Shown: piece by piece, positions 11,919-23,339 of the stretch
How positions within the stretch are numbered: position 1 is the stretch's first letter
Layout of the letters: each line of letters opens with the position of its first letter
Source of the DNA: Dichetophora obliterata
Taxonomy: Eukaryota > Arthropoda > Insecta > Diptera > Sciomyzidae
NCBI GenBank assembly: GCA_963920525.1
Contig: OY986437.1
Coordinates: forward strand, 111,964,715 to 112,028,714
Length of the DNA: 64,000 bases
Direction of reading: 5' to 3'
Position numbers and translations under genes: made by a program
Notes under the pieces: generated by a model
What the model was told of the DNA's origin: nothing
Databases searched by the model: none
Seen by the model: the letters and a program-made list of their open reading frames with translations, nothing else

Positions 11919-12720
11919 ACTAGCTGGAACCCTGCGCGTTGCTGCCACGCCCCCGTTGCCAAACTTCCATAAAATGTTATCAGTGAACCTGCATTGGGTT
12001 GATCTAAATTTGGATTGAATGAGAGGTGCCACGCCCCTTTGTTTAACTCCCATAAAATTTGATTAGTGAAACGGCATGTGTAAATCGTGGTAGAATAATG
12101 AATTCTTAGGCTATAACTTCAAAGCTATTCGATATCGCAAATCGCATATTTGGGTTGTATGGGAGGTGCCACGCCCCCTGAATGGCGTGTGTAAATTGTG
12201 GTAGAATACCGAATTCCGAGGCTGTGCGAGCTGTAACTGAAAAGCTATTCGATATCGCAAATTATGGGAGGTTGCCACACCATACGTCCATAAAATGTTA
12301 TCAGTAAAACGACATGTGCAAATTGTGCTCGAATACCGAGGCTGTGGAGGTCTATAACTCCACAGCTATTCGATATCGCAAATTCTGGTTGCAAGGGAGG
12401 AGCCACGCCCCTTGTACAACGCCCATAAAATGTTATCAGTAAAACAGCACGTGTAAATTGTCGTCGAATACTGAATTCCGGGGCTGTGTGAATTATAACG
12501 CAAAAGCTATTCAAAATATTAAATGTGGGTTTTAAGGGAGGTGCCACGCTCCCTTTCCCAACGCCCATAAAATGTTATCAGTTAAACTTAATGTGTAAAT
12601 TGAGTTCGAATATTAAATTCCGAGCCTGTGCGGTCTGTAACTAAAAAGCTATTCGATATCGCAAATTTGGGTTGTATGAGAGTGCCACACCCCCTTGTTC
12701 AACGCCCATTTTTTCTTTCT
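11919..12720 (+). repeat. Helentron-like element copy 1: array of about 130-150-bp degenerate units
   Basis: It begins CTAGCTGGAACCCTGCGCG and carries repeated units, each with 'CCCATAAAATGTTATCAGT', 'GTGTAAATTG', 'GAATACCGAATTC', 'AGCTATTCGATATCGCAAAT' and 'GGGAGGTGCCACGCCCC'. Anchors at 12291, 12423 and 12567 give spacings of 132 and 144 bp. It is non-coding; the frame at 12245-12568 is a product of the repeat. Central tandem repeats of this length are typical of DINE-1/Helentron-associated non-autonomous elements; assignment is by structure only. Confidence 0.7.
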
Positions 12721-13315
12721 GTAAAAAACGTTTGTAGACTATTACAAACATTTTAAAAAAGTTAGCCAAATTGGCGCAGGCGTTCTGCGATTTTAGGTAT
12801 ATATAAAAAAGTGGGCGTAAAAGTGGGAGTGGTCAATTTTTCTTCAGTAAAAACTTAAAATGGATTACTACGAACATTTAAAAAATAAATTAGCCAAATC
12901 GGTGTAGCCGTTTTCCGATTTTAGATAAATAAAAAAGTGGGCGTAAAAGTGGGCGTGGTCAATTTTTCTTTCCGTAAAAACCTAAGTTGGACTATTACGA
13001 ACATTTTAAAAAAATATCCAAATCGGTCCAGCCGTTCTCAACTGATGCAATTACCAACGAATGACATTTGATTTTTATTTATATAGATATCAAAACAGTG
13101 GGCGCAAAAGTGAGCGTGGTCAATTTTTCTTCCAGTAAACACTTTAATTGGATTACTACGAACATTTGAAAAAAAAAATTATCCAAATCGGTCCAGCCGT
13201 TTTCCGATTTTAGATAAATTGAAAAAAGTGGACGCAAAAGTGGGCGTGGTCAATTTTTCTTTCCGACAAAACTTAAATTGGATTACTATGAACATTAAAA
13301 AAAAAATTTTATTTC
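12721..13315 (+). repeat. Helentron-like element copy 1: second array, 'GTGGGCGTGGTCAATTTTTC' units
   Basis: About four to five units of about 120-150 bp, each 'AAGTGGGCGTGGTCAATTTTTC', '(GA)TTACTACGAACATT', 'ATCCAAATCGGTCCAGCCGTT', 'CCGATTTTAGATAAAT'. An element end 'TTTTTATTTATATAGAT' sits at about 13072-13088 inside the array and is followed by a new start 'ATCAAAACAGTGGGCGC', so two elements abut head-to-tail. The same order is seen at 32570-32990. Confidence 0.7.
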
Positions 13316-14582
13316 ATATATAAGAATAAATAATAAGGGTCTGGACGAATTCTGTGATATAAAAGAAGTTGATATGTATCTTAAATTAATTATTTTAAAC
13401 AAAATAAACAAAGATACATTTAAGTAAAAATGGTTTAATTCATTATACATTGCACATTATATTCATTATATTCATTGTACAATACATTCATTATATTTTC
13501 ATTGCGCACTTTATCTCTATTTTTATTACAATTACGTATATGTAATTACTAAAAAGAAACTCACCAACTGTTTTGTATCTGGAAAAACTTTTCACTTTAA
13601 TTATAAACAAACGTCACTTTGATAGTGATGTAAAAAATATCGATAACAGCTTTTATCGCAAAAAGTTATCAGAGATGAGCACACTTCTCAAAAGAGAGTT
13701 GCTAGAAGGCATATAGAAATAGTAATTCTAGCTACCAAACCTATTACCTACACAATGTCACTTAAAAAAGAGTAAAAGTGCATTTCCACTGTAGCACCGT
13801 GTTATCAATTTTTATAATAATCTAAATACTATAAGATTGAAATTCAAATATATTAATTCAAAAATATTGCTTAAAAATCGATAAAATATGTAAAATCGTA
13901 TATTCTTTGCACATAACTCTGGATTTGAAATATACAGAGATGAAAAATGAGCGTTCGCAGATCTGAAAACTCTAGAACAAACTAAACAAAGTCTTAAAAA
14001 TACTATAACTTTTATTGCAGAGCTCTTAGAGATTTCTAAATACTCTTAAATTGAAGGTGTACTAAATTAGTTTTTTAATTGGCGCACTCTTTTAGAGTAT
14101 TTATCCTAAAATCTGTTCAAAATATCGTCCTGAAAAATAGAATTGTATATTTATTTATGATTTCGATTTTTTTTCACATAGCCTACATATACTTCAGTAA
14201 TAAAAAAATTATGCAAACTCTGCAAACGCTTTTATAGAGATCAATATTGAACAAACAACTAGGAAAAAGTCAAATTTTTACGATATGTGGACATTCTAGG
14301 ACATGGCGCCACCTGAAGAAGTCAATTGTGGACCTTCTCCTTGCATAGGTTTTTTATTTATGAATTAAAGCACCAGAAAAATGATATTAGAAGTGAATTA
14401 AAAAAAAAGATGCACCCTAATAAGCACACCTTCACAGGTGGAATGCTTACGAAAATGCCGACTGGGCAAATTCTACAGCGCTTAAATACCTGTGCGCCAG
14501 AGTAACTTTAACTAGCCAGAGTTATTTTTTTAATCTGTTTGTATTGTAATTTTTTACAAATACACATTTTTTACCAAAGTTA
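13316..14582. other. AT-rich DNA, no gene
   Basis: No convincing frame. A short run at 13432-13512 repeats 'CATTATATTCATTATA'-like words. Nothing else supported. Confidence 0.5.
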
Positions 14583-14852
14583 GCGTCTTTGGAAAATTTG
14601 TCTAGTTTTTACACGCAACAATATGGTCAAAAAAAAAACGCAAATTGTATGTGGCTTTTTTCCACGTTTAGCAATTTTATTAATTTTTCATGTTTTTATT
14701 CCATTTTGGTAATTTAAGCGTCTTTGGAAAATTTGCCTAGTTCTTACACACAACAATATGGTAAAACAAACGTTAATTTTTCGACTTTTTTCCACGCTTC
14801 ATAATTTTCTTAATTTTCCATGTTTTTCTACCATTTTGGTAAAAGATGTCCA
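14583..14852 (+). repeat. Two-copy tandem duplication, period about 135 bp
   Basis: 'GCGTCTTTGGAAAATTTG' occurs at 14583 and again at 14718. The following order, 'ACAACAATATGGT', 'TTTTTTCCACG', 'CATGTTTTT', 'CCATTTTGGTA', is the same in both. The overlapping minus-strand frame at 14773-15024 looks incidental. Confidence 0.75.
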
Positions 14853-16625
14853 TTGAGGGGTCTTTTTCGAACGCATTTTTTTTATGTGCAAACGATCTGA
14901 AGACGACGTTTTGTGTGGTCTTCAACGCCATCTTTATATATAAAAAATATAAGGAAAAAACCATTTGTTTTACAATCCACTGATGATGTAAAATAAACAT
15001 GCAAATGAAATTTTTTGAATTCAAAATAAACGTTTTTAAAAAATACCTTCTAAAATATGACTTTATTTTAACCGCTTATGCCTAAAACCTCCCTTAAATA
15101 AAATAAGTGTGAATTAAAATAATTAATGATTTATTTAATGGACTTATAAAAAATTAATGAGGGTTTATTTTAATTACTATGCATTACTTTATAGTTCTCA
15201 AAACTATATAATTTTTTAAAAATTATATTGCATTTAATGCTAAATAAATTTATGAAGCAACAGGATTGCAAGAACAACAAGTTTTTTGCAGAACAAACCA
15301 CCAAGTGGACTAGACAGTTGTTTCGTTGATCGTTACATCAACTCTTCAGTAGTCTTCTGTTGTACTTTATTTTAGCCATAAGCTTTTAGCAATGAGACTT
15401 TTAGATATCACTACACTACGAGGTTTTTCCACAACGAATGGCGATATCATTTTCTACTGTAAAATTTTTCGTAGAATTCGAATATCGTAATGATTTTTTT
15501 CGATTGGCCCCAATTTTCCACTAAATGTCAAAATCCAAAAAACACACTGTTGAGTACACATACTTCACATAAATGCTTGTAAAAACTTTTATTTTCTGCC
15601 AAAAATATTTATAGAGGAGAATCCGACAAAAAATTAAGTTTTAAAACGTGCCGAAAGCTGTATGCTGGTCGAAAATAGGTAAGATAATAACTTTTGGTTT
15701 TTTTTTAAACATATCAAATGTTTTAAGCCCTATATCTCACAATAATTGTATGAGCGACAAAATGTTAGTTATAATATCTGATAGAAAATTTCATGACTAA
15801 AATTTTAAGCACATTTGCTGGTGATATCTAAACATTTCTCTAGAAAAATTGTTTTAGAAGACTCTAGAAAAAGAGTAAAACAAAATTTGAAGGCATTGTA
15901 CTAGTTTTTTTTTTAATCTTAGGAGATTTCTTTCTGTTTTCATAAAATCACTTTGTATGGGAGATAGGTGTGGTTTTCATTAAATTTTGACAAATTTCAG
16001 TGTCAAAGCTAATATACTCCTTACGCAGTATGCGTGGGGGTATAAAAATAAGAGGAATATGTGATCAACAACAACAAAAATAAAAGTTTAATTAAAAAAA
16101 TCAATTTTATTACTATAACAAAGTTATTTAAAAAAAATTGTTTTTTGCATTATTGTTAAAAAATGCTATATAAATCAAGGCTTGAAACTTAAAATTTGTT
16201 TAAAAAACAAACAAAAAATTTATATTCTTTAACCTTTTTGAACCCAAAAAATTACTCCTAAGTATTGATTTACTCTTAAGAATGGCGGGGCTAAAAAAAT
16301 TACTCTTAAGAGCAAAGCATTTTTTAAAAATTATAAAATCAACATTCATAATAAATTGAATTCGTTACAAAAATCAAAAATTGTAGATTTGCTTGAAAGA
16401 AATAGAAAAACAAATTTTGTGTCAAACTGAAATAGTTTTTGCATAAAAATGATACGTCATATGAAAGAGTATAAAAATTTCAATTTTTGATTTTTATTAT
16501 TTTTACAACAAAAACAACTTTTGCAACATTCTTTGGAAGAAAATTACTTTTTTGACCTTTTTTTAAAAAAATATTAAAAATATAAGTCCTTAGCTAACGA
16601 AACTGTTGCAGTAATTTTTTGCAAG
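14853..16625. other. AT-rich DNA with scattered old-repeat words, no gene
   Basis: No frame above 60 codons with a motif. 15285-15375 holds 'GACTAGACAGTTG' and 'CTTCAGTAGTCTTCTG', similar to words in the short repeat at 26760 and 44892, so an older relative may lie here. Confidence 0.5.
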
Positions 16626-16627
16626 TA

Positions 16628-16647
16628 AAGGGTGTTTTTTTAGAGGT
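16628..16647 (+). repeat. Mariner left terminal inverted repeat
   Basis: Pairs with 17907-17927; the two differ by two T residues in the homopolymer. The family-typical TA precedes it. Confidence 0.9.
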
Positions 16648-16738
16648 TTGGTTTTCGAATAGAGATAAAACTGGCATTTTGTGGTCAAATCTGGCAACTC
16701 TAATGTCATTTATGTTCAGTTTGGTTTGCCATTTCATC

Positions 16739-17820
16739 ATGAACAGGTTGACAAAAGAACAACGCTTGCAAATCGTGCAAATTTACTTCGAAAATAATGG
16801 TTCAGTTCGCGAAGTTTACCGCAAGCTCCGTCCATTTTATGGTCGACATAATCGTCCATCAGAGCAATTAATTCGGTTATGGGTCGTTTTCGCACTACGT
16901 TTACTCTATGTGATAATACGCATCCGCAGAGACGTCGAACAGTGCGCACCGAAGAAACAATTGCCGTTGTAGACCAAAATGTTGAAGAGGACCCGAATGA
17001 ATCGATTCGCCACCGTGCACAGCAATTGGAGCTTTGTCCATCAACTTTATGGAAGATTTTGCGCAAAGATCTTGGCTTGCGACCTTACAAGATCCAGCTT
17101 GTGCAAGAATTAAAGCCGCGAGACCATGCAATGCGTCGTGATTTTGGAGTATGGGCCGAAAATGTGATTGATATCGATGCTAATTTTCATCGCAAAATTT
17201 TGTTCAGTGATGAGGCTCATTTTTGGTTGAATGGCTACGTCAACAAGCAAAATTGCCGCATTTGGAGTGAAGAGAATCCACATGAGACCCTTGAGACGCC
17301 ATTACATCCACAAAAACTGACTGTTTGGTGTGCTCTATGGGCTGGTGGAGTCATTGGGCCATACTTCTTCCGAAATAATGCTGGAGAGTCAGTTACCGTT
17401 AATGGAGACCGGTATAGAGCCATGATAACCGACTATTTTGTTTCCGAATTGGATGGCATGAATGTGGATGAGTTGTGGTTCCAACAAGACGGCGCTACAT
17501 GCCACACAGCGCACGTCACAATCGATTTATTGAAGGAAACATTCGATGAGCGCATAATTTCGCGGAATGGACCTGTCAATTGGCCACCAAGATCGTGTGA
17601 TTTGACACCATTGGATTATTTTCTTTGGGGATATGTGAAGTCGCTCGTCTACGCCAACAAACCAGAAACGTTAGGGGACTTGGAAGCCAACATTCGTGGC
17701 GTTATTGCCGACATACGGCCCCATATGCTCGAAAAAGTGGTTAAAAATTGGACCTGTAGAATTGGCTTTATTCGAGCCAGCCGTGGCGGCCACATGCCCG
17801 AAATCATATTTAAACATTAA
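16739..17820 (+). pseudogene. Mariner DD41D transposase with one frameshift
   Basis: Cut-and-paste transposase that binds the inverted repeats through N-terminal helix-turn-helix motifs and cuts with a DDD core. The start is the ATG at 16739 ('MNRLTKEQRLQIV'). This frame carries the first helix-turn-helix region and then loses register at about 16868-16885; the remainder runs in the frame from 16879 to the stop at 17820. The core shows 'FSDEAHFWLNGY' (D codon 17209), 'FQQDGATCHTA' (D codon 17488) and 'DLTPLDYFLWGY' (D codon 17614). The last two are separated by 41 residues, which defines DD41D. If the earlier D in 'SCDLTP' were used the spacing would be 36, but alignment to Mos1 favours the later one. 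The tail 'RASRGGHMPEIIFKH' is complete. Total about 360 codons, a normal length. The single indel disables it. Confidence 0.9.
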
Positions 17821-17906
17821 TGGCATAAAATTATCCTTCCAATAAAGCCAAATTGATGGACATTAAAACGATTTTCTTGTGTTTTATTTCAATTCGAAGT
17901 TCTATA

Positions 17907-17927
17907 CCTCTAAAAAAAAACACCCTT
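17907..17927 (-). repeat. Mariner right terminal inverted repeat
   Basis: Complement of the left repeat with a 9-nt instead of a 7-nt homopolymer. TA follows at 17928. Confidence 0.9.
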
Positions 17928-17929
17928 TA

Positions 17930-18560
17930 CTTTGATTGAACTTTTAGACAAAAGAATATTGAATGAAGTGTATGAAGACACAACGAAGACATTTGCGTCG
18001 AAAGTCAAAACTTTTAATTTGGAATTTGTAACGAAGTTATGTACAAAAATTCATTGTACTAAAATTGTCTATAGTTATCAAGATATGAGAATGTTATTGG
18101 TGTCAAGCAAACGGAAATAATTTTACGTTATTATCCTTACGAAAAGTGAAAAATTAGTATACATTAACATATATTGGTTCAAAAAATGCATATTGTAGGG
18201 TACTCATTAGAGATAAACGGAAACTGTTCAGGTGATGTTTGTAGCCCTTTTAATGACCAAAAACTCTTTCATAGGTTATTTAAACGTATCTCTTGTCTGT
18301 AACTCACTTTTCAGTGTTTTGAATTTCCATTATTTTACAAAAGAATCGTTATTTTAAAGAGAGTCATTTTTTGGCTACGTAAGGAACCTACATGTCAAGT
18401 TTTAAAGAAGTCCATACAGAAGTTTTCACGTGATTCGCGTTCGGACAGAAAGACTGACAGAATGACAGACAGGCAGACAGTCATACAATATTTTCAAAAA
18501 TTACATTTTTGGAATCTACAACGTTAAAAATATTCAGTGCAAAAAGAATTTCGAAAAACT
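17930..18560 (+). repeat. Interspersed anonymous repeat (target of the mariner)
   Basis: The stretch reading 'ELLDKRILNEVYEDTTKTFA' when translated matches, with substitutions, the minus strand at 47611-47728 ('GLLNKKYLNEIYLKTEDIFA') and the plus strand near 22906. The matching is also visible at DNA level, so this may be nucleotide conservation of a repeat and not a protein. The upstream half of the target lies left of 16626. Confidence 0.55.
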
Positions 18561-19905
18561 ATTCAATGTACAGATTTGTTTTTACAGTTTTATAATATGT
18601 ATGTTATAATCAATACAATGACGAATTGATTAACTAGAATAACTTGCTAAGAACAAAGCTTTTGAAATCAAAGTGTATTTTTGATTTTACATCTATGGCT
18701 TATGGCTTGTAAAAATGCTGCCAATATTCACAAAACTATTGAATGGTAAAAACCCAGCAATCAACAGAGACTTTTTCTCCACTTTTGTGTGAGTAAGAAT
18801 GCGATTGTGTTAAAAAATGTATACTACTAGGCAACGGTAATTTATTAGATATGGCTGATGACTGGTAGAAATGACCTTCAACTGCAAATTCATAATTGAC
18901 GAAGGCAGGAGATGAGCTTTAATTCGTAATGTGAAGGATGTGAAGGAGAAAAATATATGAAGTAATAATTTTAATATTTATGAGCATGAATAATGGCCCT
19001 CGACGTAAAGAAGATTAAAAAAAAATAATCGCTATTGTAATCCACTTTAATAGCCCATTCAGGCATAAAAGTGCCTCGAGTTCCTTTGGCATTAGGATTA
19101 AAAATGCCTATAAATAATCATGGGCCTCCTTACGAGAAAAGCCATGGAGAGACTCTTGCTCCTCAAGACTGCTGAAACAGAAAACAATCTTGTATTATAT
19201 TCAAAAAAAAAAAAATATATATAATTTAATTGCTTAGGCAGCATTCCTATTAGCTTAATTTATATTCATTTTAAAATATTCCTTGCGACAAAAGAAGTTT
19301 CAATGTCATTGATAAAAAACGAAATCATCTTTTGAAATAAGATGCCTTGGTCAAGAGCAAATAAATTAATATTAGTTGGTTTCAAAGCTCCATACATTTT
19401 ATTATTGTATTTTAGAACCTCCCTGCACGGGCAAAATATGAATCCTGAATGTCAAATTTATATGTGAGTAAAAGCAAAAATCGAAAAATTACAAAAACTG
19501 GAAGAACGCCGCTTTATATCGTAATTTTAGCAAACTAATTTTTTAATGCTTTATATTTAACTTTTTTAAACATTAAACCGATACTCTTTTGTAATATTGC
19601 AAGGGAAAACCTTCCGATCATTTGTGATATTTGATGGCCTTGCAACCATCATATACATACGTAGCAACTTAAGTATCGTTCGCGGCTGATAGGTTAGGTT
19701 AAGTAAATAGGATCGTGCACCGTTACCGGCGCTTCCGAGGGGGCCTATATGTCCATTGCGAGTCCCTTTTTATTGTTTGTGGTATCTTGTTAACCATTAT
19801 TTCGATTATTCTTCAAGCCTGCCTATGCTTTTTAAGAACCTCCAGATGTGTAGCAGTGGTGTGTTTGCTGAATGTTCCAGGTCTTTGAAAAATCTATTCA
19901 CCACA
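18561..19905. other. AT-rich DNA, no gene
   Basis: No convincing frame. 19680-19800 is slightly more GC-rich and contains 'GGTTAGGTTAAG', a word common at LINE 3' ends in flies; nothing firmer can be said. Confidence 0.5.
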
Positions 19906-19907
19906 TA

Positions 19908-20776
19908 CAGTTATGGTTAAAATAATAGCAGTGCTCTTATATTCCGACATGTTTGGATAAATAATACTAGTCTACAAATTTTCGATCCGGTAAACCGATT
20001 ATCATTCCTAGATGTCCTTTCAATACTCGTTCCAAATTTGTACACAGTTTTCTCCGATATTGTAACATTTTCAAGATACAGGGTGTTTTACGTTTTTGGC
20101 ACGTGTTTAGTATTATTTATATAGAATCTAAACTACTAACCATAAAATAAAAAAGAATGTTTTCAATTTTAGAAGAAATATCAAATTGTTCATCAATCTA
20201 TCAACCATTTTCGTATTATGTGCTGTAGCGGAGCTAAAATTTTCAGATTACCCAACGAAATATCAGCAAATTTTGTATCTTTTATTTTAGCAGAGCTGTT
20301 ATCATCCAAAGTTAGAATTTCGAAAAAACCTGTTGATTAAGTGTATTTTTACATGAAAAACAGAAATTTTACATTTGGACGATTACAGCTCCGCTAAAAC
20401 AAAAGATACAAAATTTGTTGATATTTCGTTTGATAATCTCAACATTTTAGTTCTGCTACAGCACATGACACGATAGTGGTTGATGTATTGATGGAAAATT
20501 TGATAATTTTTCTAAAATACAAAATATTATTTTTTATTTTATGGTGAGTAGATTAGATTCTAAATCAATAATACCAAACACTTGCCAAAAACGTAAAACA
20601 CCCTGTATCTGGAAAATTTTACAATATAGGAGGAAACTGATGACAGGTTTTGAACCAGCGATGAAAGTACATATAGGAACGATAATGGGTTTACCGGATC
20701 CGAAATTTTAAGACAAGTATTGTTTATACAAACATGTGTGAATAAAAGAGTACTGCTATTATTTTGACTACAGCTG
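19908..20776. mobile_element. Palindromic (foldback) Tc1/mariner-type non-autonomous element
   Basis: The element is almost all inverted repeat: about 19908-20330 pairs with about 20385-20776. The ends are CAGTTATGGTTAAAATAATA and the complement of CAGCTGTAGTCAAAATAATA, flanked by TA on both sides (19906-19907, 20777-20778). Long matches inside the arms include 'GATACAGGGTGTTTTACG', 'TTTTTGGCA' and 'ATCCGGTAAACC'. It has no transposase. TA duplications and the end sequence suggest mobilisation by a Tc1/mariner-type enzyme in trans. Arm divergence is appreciable, so it is not new. Confidence 0.85.
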
Positions 20777-20778
20777 TA

Positions 20779-22415
20779 TATCGGAGTCAACGGTTCTGTA
20801 AGCTTAGACATTCGCATAGAAGGTGAGTTATTGTTTCTGTTTGCTAAGTTATTATAAGCTCAACTAGCACATTTTTACTAAACTCAAGCAAATTTCTTTC
20901 AAACACACGAGCACACGTTTATTCGTAATGAAGAAAATTAGGCGACGATTAGTTAACAACTGCGATGGTCGAATGGATAACCCCATGCACTCACACTCAC
21001 GCAGTCGAGGTTCAAGTCTTCGGATATGGTAATTTATCAATTTAATTTAATGTTAACAATTATTTCACTACAAAATATGCTAGAATTCAGCAAAAATTAA
21101 TCAAAATTTGCTATTCCAATTTATTATAACTTAGCAAATATTTGCTTGAATTATTTATTATATTAATTATATTTGTTACTAGCTGATATACTCGGTGTTA
21201 CTCGAGAGTAATTTATATAAACATTTTAATATACACTTATCGATTAAATGTTTTTTTAAATTTTGGAATTTTGTAAAAACATGTTGAATTTAAGTTTGAT
21301 ACCACTATAAAAATAATAGTTAAAAAATTTACCGTACTTTTTTAACTAAGAAATAATTTTATCACGTTTTTTTCACAATCAAAAACTGTTTTTTAGTTCA
21401 AAACAGAATTTACTGGTTACTGGTAAACATGTTACTGCACTACGCTTATGGAAATGAAATTTTTTTTAAAAAAAAGGAAAGTTTCTTCATAAATTTTTTA
21501 GTAGTTTTTCTAGTTGGAAAATAACAATTGGTTTGTGTCTAAAACAAAAAATAAACTGCGTCTGATAGTTGATGCAATTTCTTTAATTTTCTGAATTCCT
21601 TTTTTATGCGAAAATTGTGCAGACGTTTCTTAATATAAATTAGCAAAAAGGAGTAAGTTAAGAAAGCAGTCGCTTTTTAATTTACAATTATAGTATATAC
21701 AGCAACCTGTTACAAAATTATCGACGTAAACAGTTGATCGACATAAATCCAGCTGAAAAAAAATACAAGAACAGTGCAAGAAGTTCCATTATGTTATTTG
21801 CTGCAAGTTTACGCTGTGTGCGAAAAGAACTTAATTGAGTAATAGTTACTGGCTTTTCGAAAATATTGGAATCGTGTCGGTAATGCAGTACTTATTTCTA
21901 ATTTATGCAGTATTATTCTAATTTCTAACATGGACACGATGATATTTTCCAGCATACTTTTCAGCATACTTTTCAGCATACTTTCGGTTAGTACGCAATT
22001 GAACCGAACAATTTATTCAATGCACCCAAGCTTACAACCATGATTGTAGAGTTAAAATGTCAAAATTTCGCTGTCTTTTATATGTCGATACATTAAGTTG
22101 GCGTGGAAATTTGACTTTCAACAATATTGTTCAAAGAACACAATAAACATGAAAAAATTAACTTTTACAGCATTCTTATTCACAGTCATCTTTTCGATGA
22201 AATAATGATATATATAGAACATTTAAAGTACCATTGGTTAAGAACTGAGTGACAACGGTGAAAAAATAGTGAGAAAAAAAATGAGAGATATCACAACAAA
22301 ACAAATTTAACAGGAGGGAGGCGGGGAGTGGGAGGCAAAAAACTACGGAGATTACTTACTATAAGGAAGATTTAATATAATATACTGCACACAACTGCAT
22401 TCTTAGAGATAAATG
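20779..22415. other. AT-rich DNA, no gene; one small tandem repeat
   Basis: 21950-21985 has three copies of 'AGCATACTTTTC'-type 12-mers. No frame with a recognisable motif. A tRNA-like segment is listed separately. Confidence 0.5.
20958..21024 (+). other. tRNA-like segment (possible SINE head or tRNA relic)
   Basis: 'TGGTCGAATGGATAAC' resembles a D-arm/A-box and 'GGTTCAAGTCT' a T-arm/B-box, with the usual spacing of about 35 nt. Stem pairing in the acceptor and anticodon arms is poor, so it is not a functional tRNA by eye. RNA polymerase III promoter boxes of this kind are typical of tRNA-derived SINEs. Confidence 0.35.
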
Positions 22416-23338
22416 GAGACCCTCAAATTATATAGAGAATTTTAAAAAAAAACTCAGTTATACTAATAGTCTGGTAAAAAAAAAAATAGATTTTTAGCCA
22501 TAACTTTTGATAGGAAAGAGATATTGGGGTAAATTTTTCACATAAATTATTTTTGAGACTTGATTTTTTTTTTGTAAAAAATATAAAAACAACGTTTTGG
22601 AAAAAATAAATTTCGCGAAAAAAATCAAAGGGGGTACCTTGTTGTATTGATGACAAAAACAGTAAAATAATTTTTGCGCTTAGCTGAAAGAATTTTTGCA
22701 AATAAATGCTATATCATATTAAAGGTAGTCAGATTTTGCAATCTGAAGCAATTTTTAATTGATTTCATTTTTACAACAACAACCATTTTTGAGTAATTTT
22801 TGAGTAAAAAGTCAATATTTTGGACCTTTTCTGACATAATCATAAAACATATATACACTGACTAAACAGTACAGTTCAACCTATTTTTGTGAAGTGGTTT
22901 TATTGAACTTTTGAACAAAAAAAATTTTAATGAAATATATTAATGGACAGCGGAGATATTTGCATCGGAAGACCAAACTTTGATTTTCATGTCATTTTTT
23001 CTCATTTTTAGGTAACGATGTTTTATGAAAAAGTCGTTGTACTGAAAATTTCTACAATTTTGAAGATATGTGAGTGTTTTTGATGTCAAAATAACAAAAA
23101 AATTTTGAAATTACATACACAAAAATCTCCGATCGTAAAAAGTTTTATAATAACGAAATTACCGTTAGTTGAAAAATTTCAGAGGGGGCGTGGCAAAAAC
23201 TAAGTATGTAACATTTTAAGTTGGAATAAACTTAATATGTATACTTAGTTTGAGCGAAATCTGTTGAGCCGTTTAGATTTGTATAAAGGCCAAACAAACA
23301 AACAAACAGAAAATGAGTTTTATTACTATAGATTAACT
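22416..23338 (+). repeat. Anonymous interspersed repeat, copy with 3' tail 'CCAAACAAACAAACAAACAG'
   Basis: Resembles the reverse complement of 47.5-49.1 kb: 'TAACTTTTGAT', 'ATTATTTTTGAGACTTGA', 'TTGTAAAAA-ATA', and near the end 'TTTAGATTTGTAT-AAGG-CCAAACAAACAAA' followed by a short 'AAAATGAGTTTTATTACTATAGAT' end. It abuts, and probably truncates, the LINE that begins at 23340. It also contains 'GGGGGCGTGGCAAAAAC' at 23185, a word shared in style with the Helentron-like elements. No gene. Confidence 0.55.
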
Positions 23339-23339
23339 T

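Larger units (their letters stand above)
16628..17927 (+). mobile_element. Complete mariner transposon, DD41D 'rosa' group
   Basis: A 1300-bp element bounded by inverted repeats AAGGGTG-T(7)-AGAGG on the left and the complement of AAGGGTG-T(9)-AGAGG on the right, each flanked by the TA target duplication (16626-16627 and 17928-17929). It holds one transposase gene in the same orientation and a polyadenylation signal AATAAA at 17841. It sits inside a copy of the anonymous repeat family that continues at 17930 ('TTTGATTGAACTTTTAGAC'), so it is younger than that repeat. Close structural integrity with one frameshift points to a fairly recent copy. Confidence 0.93.

Noticed and set aside
11919..12720. 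Helentron-like units as a satellite array or a coding region (frame 12245-12568)
   Set aside because: Few units, bordered by element ends and present at dispersed places; the frame is an effect of the repeat.
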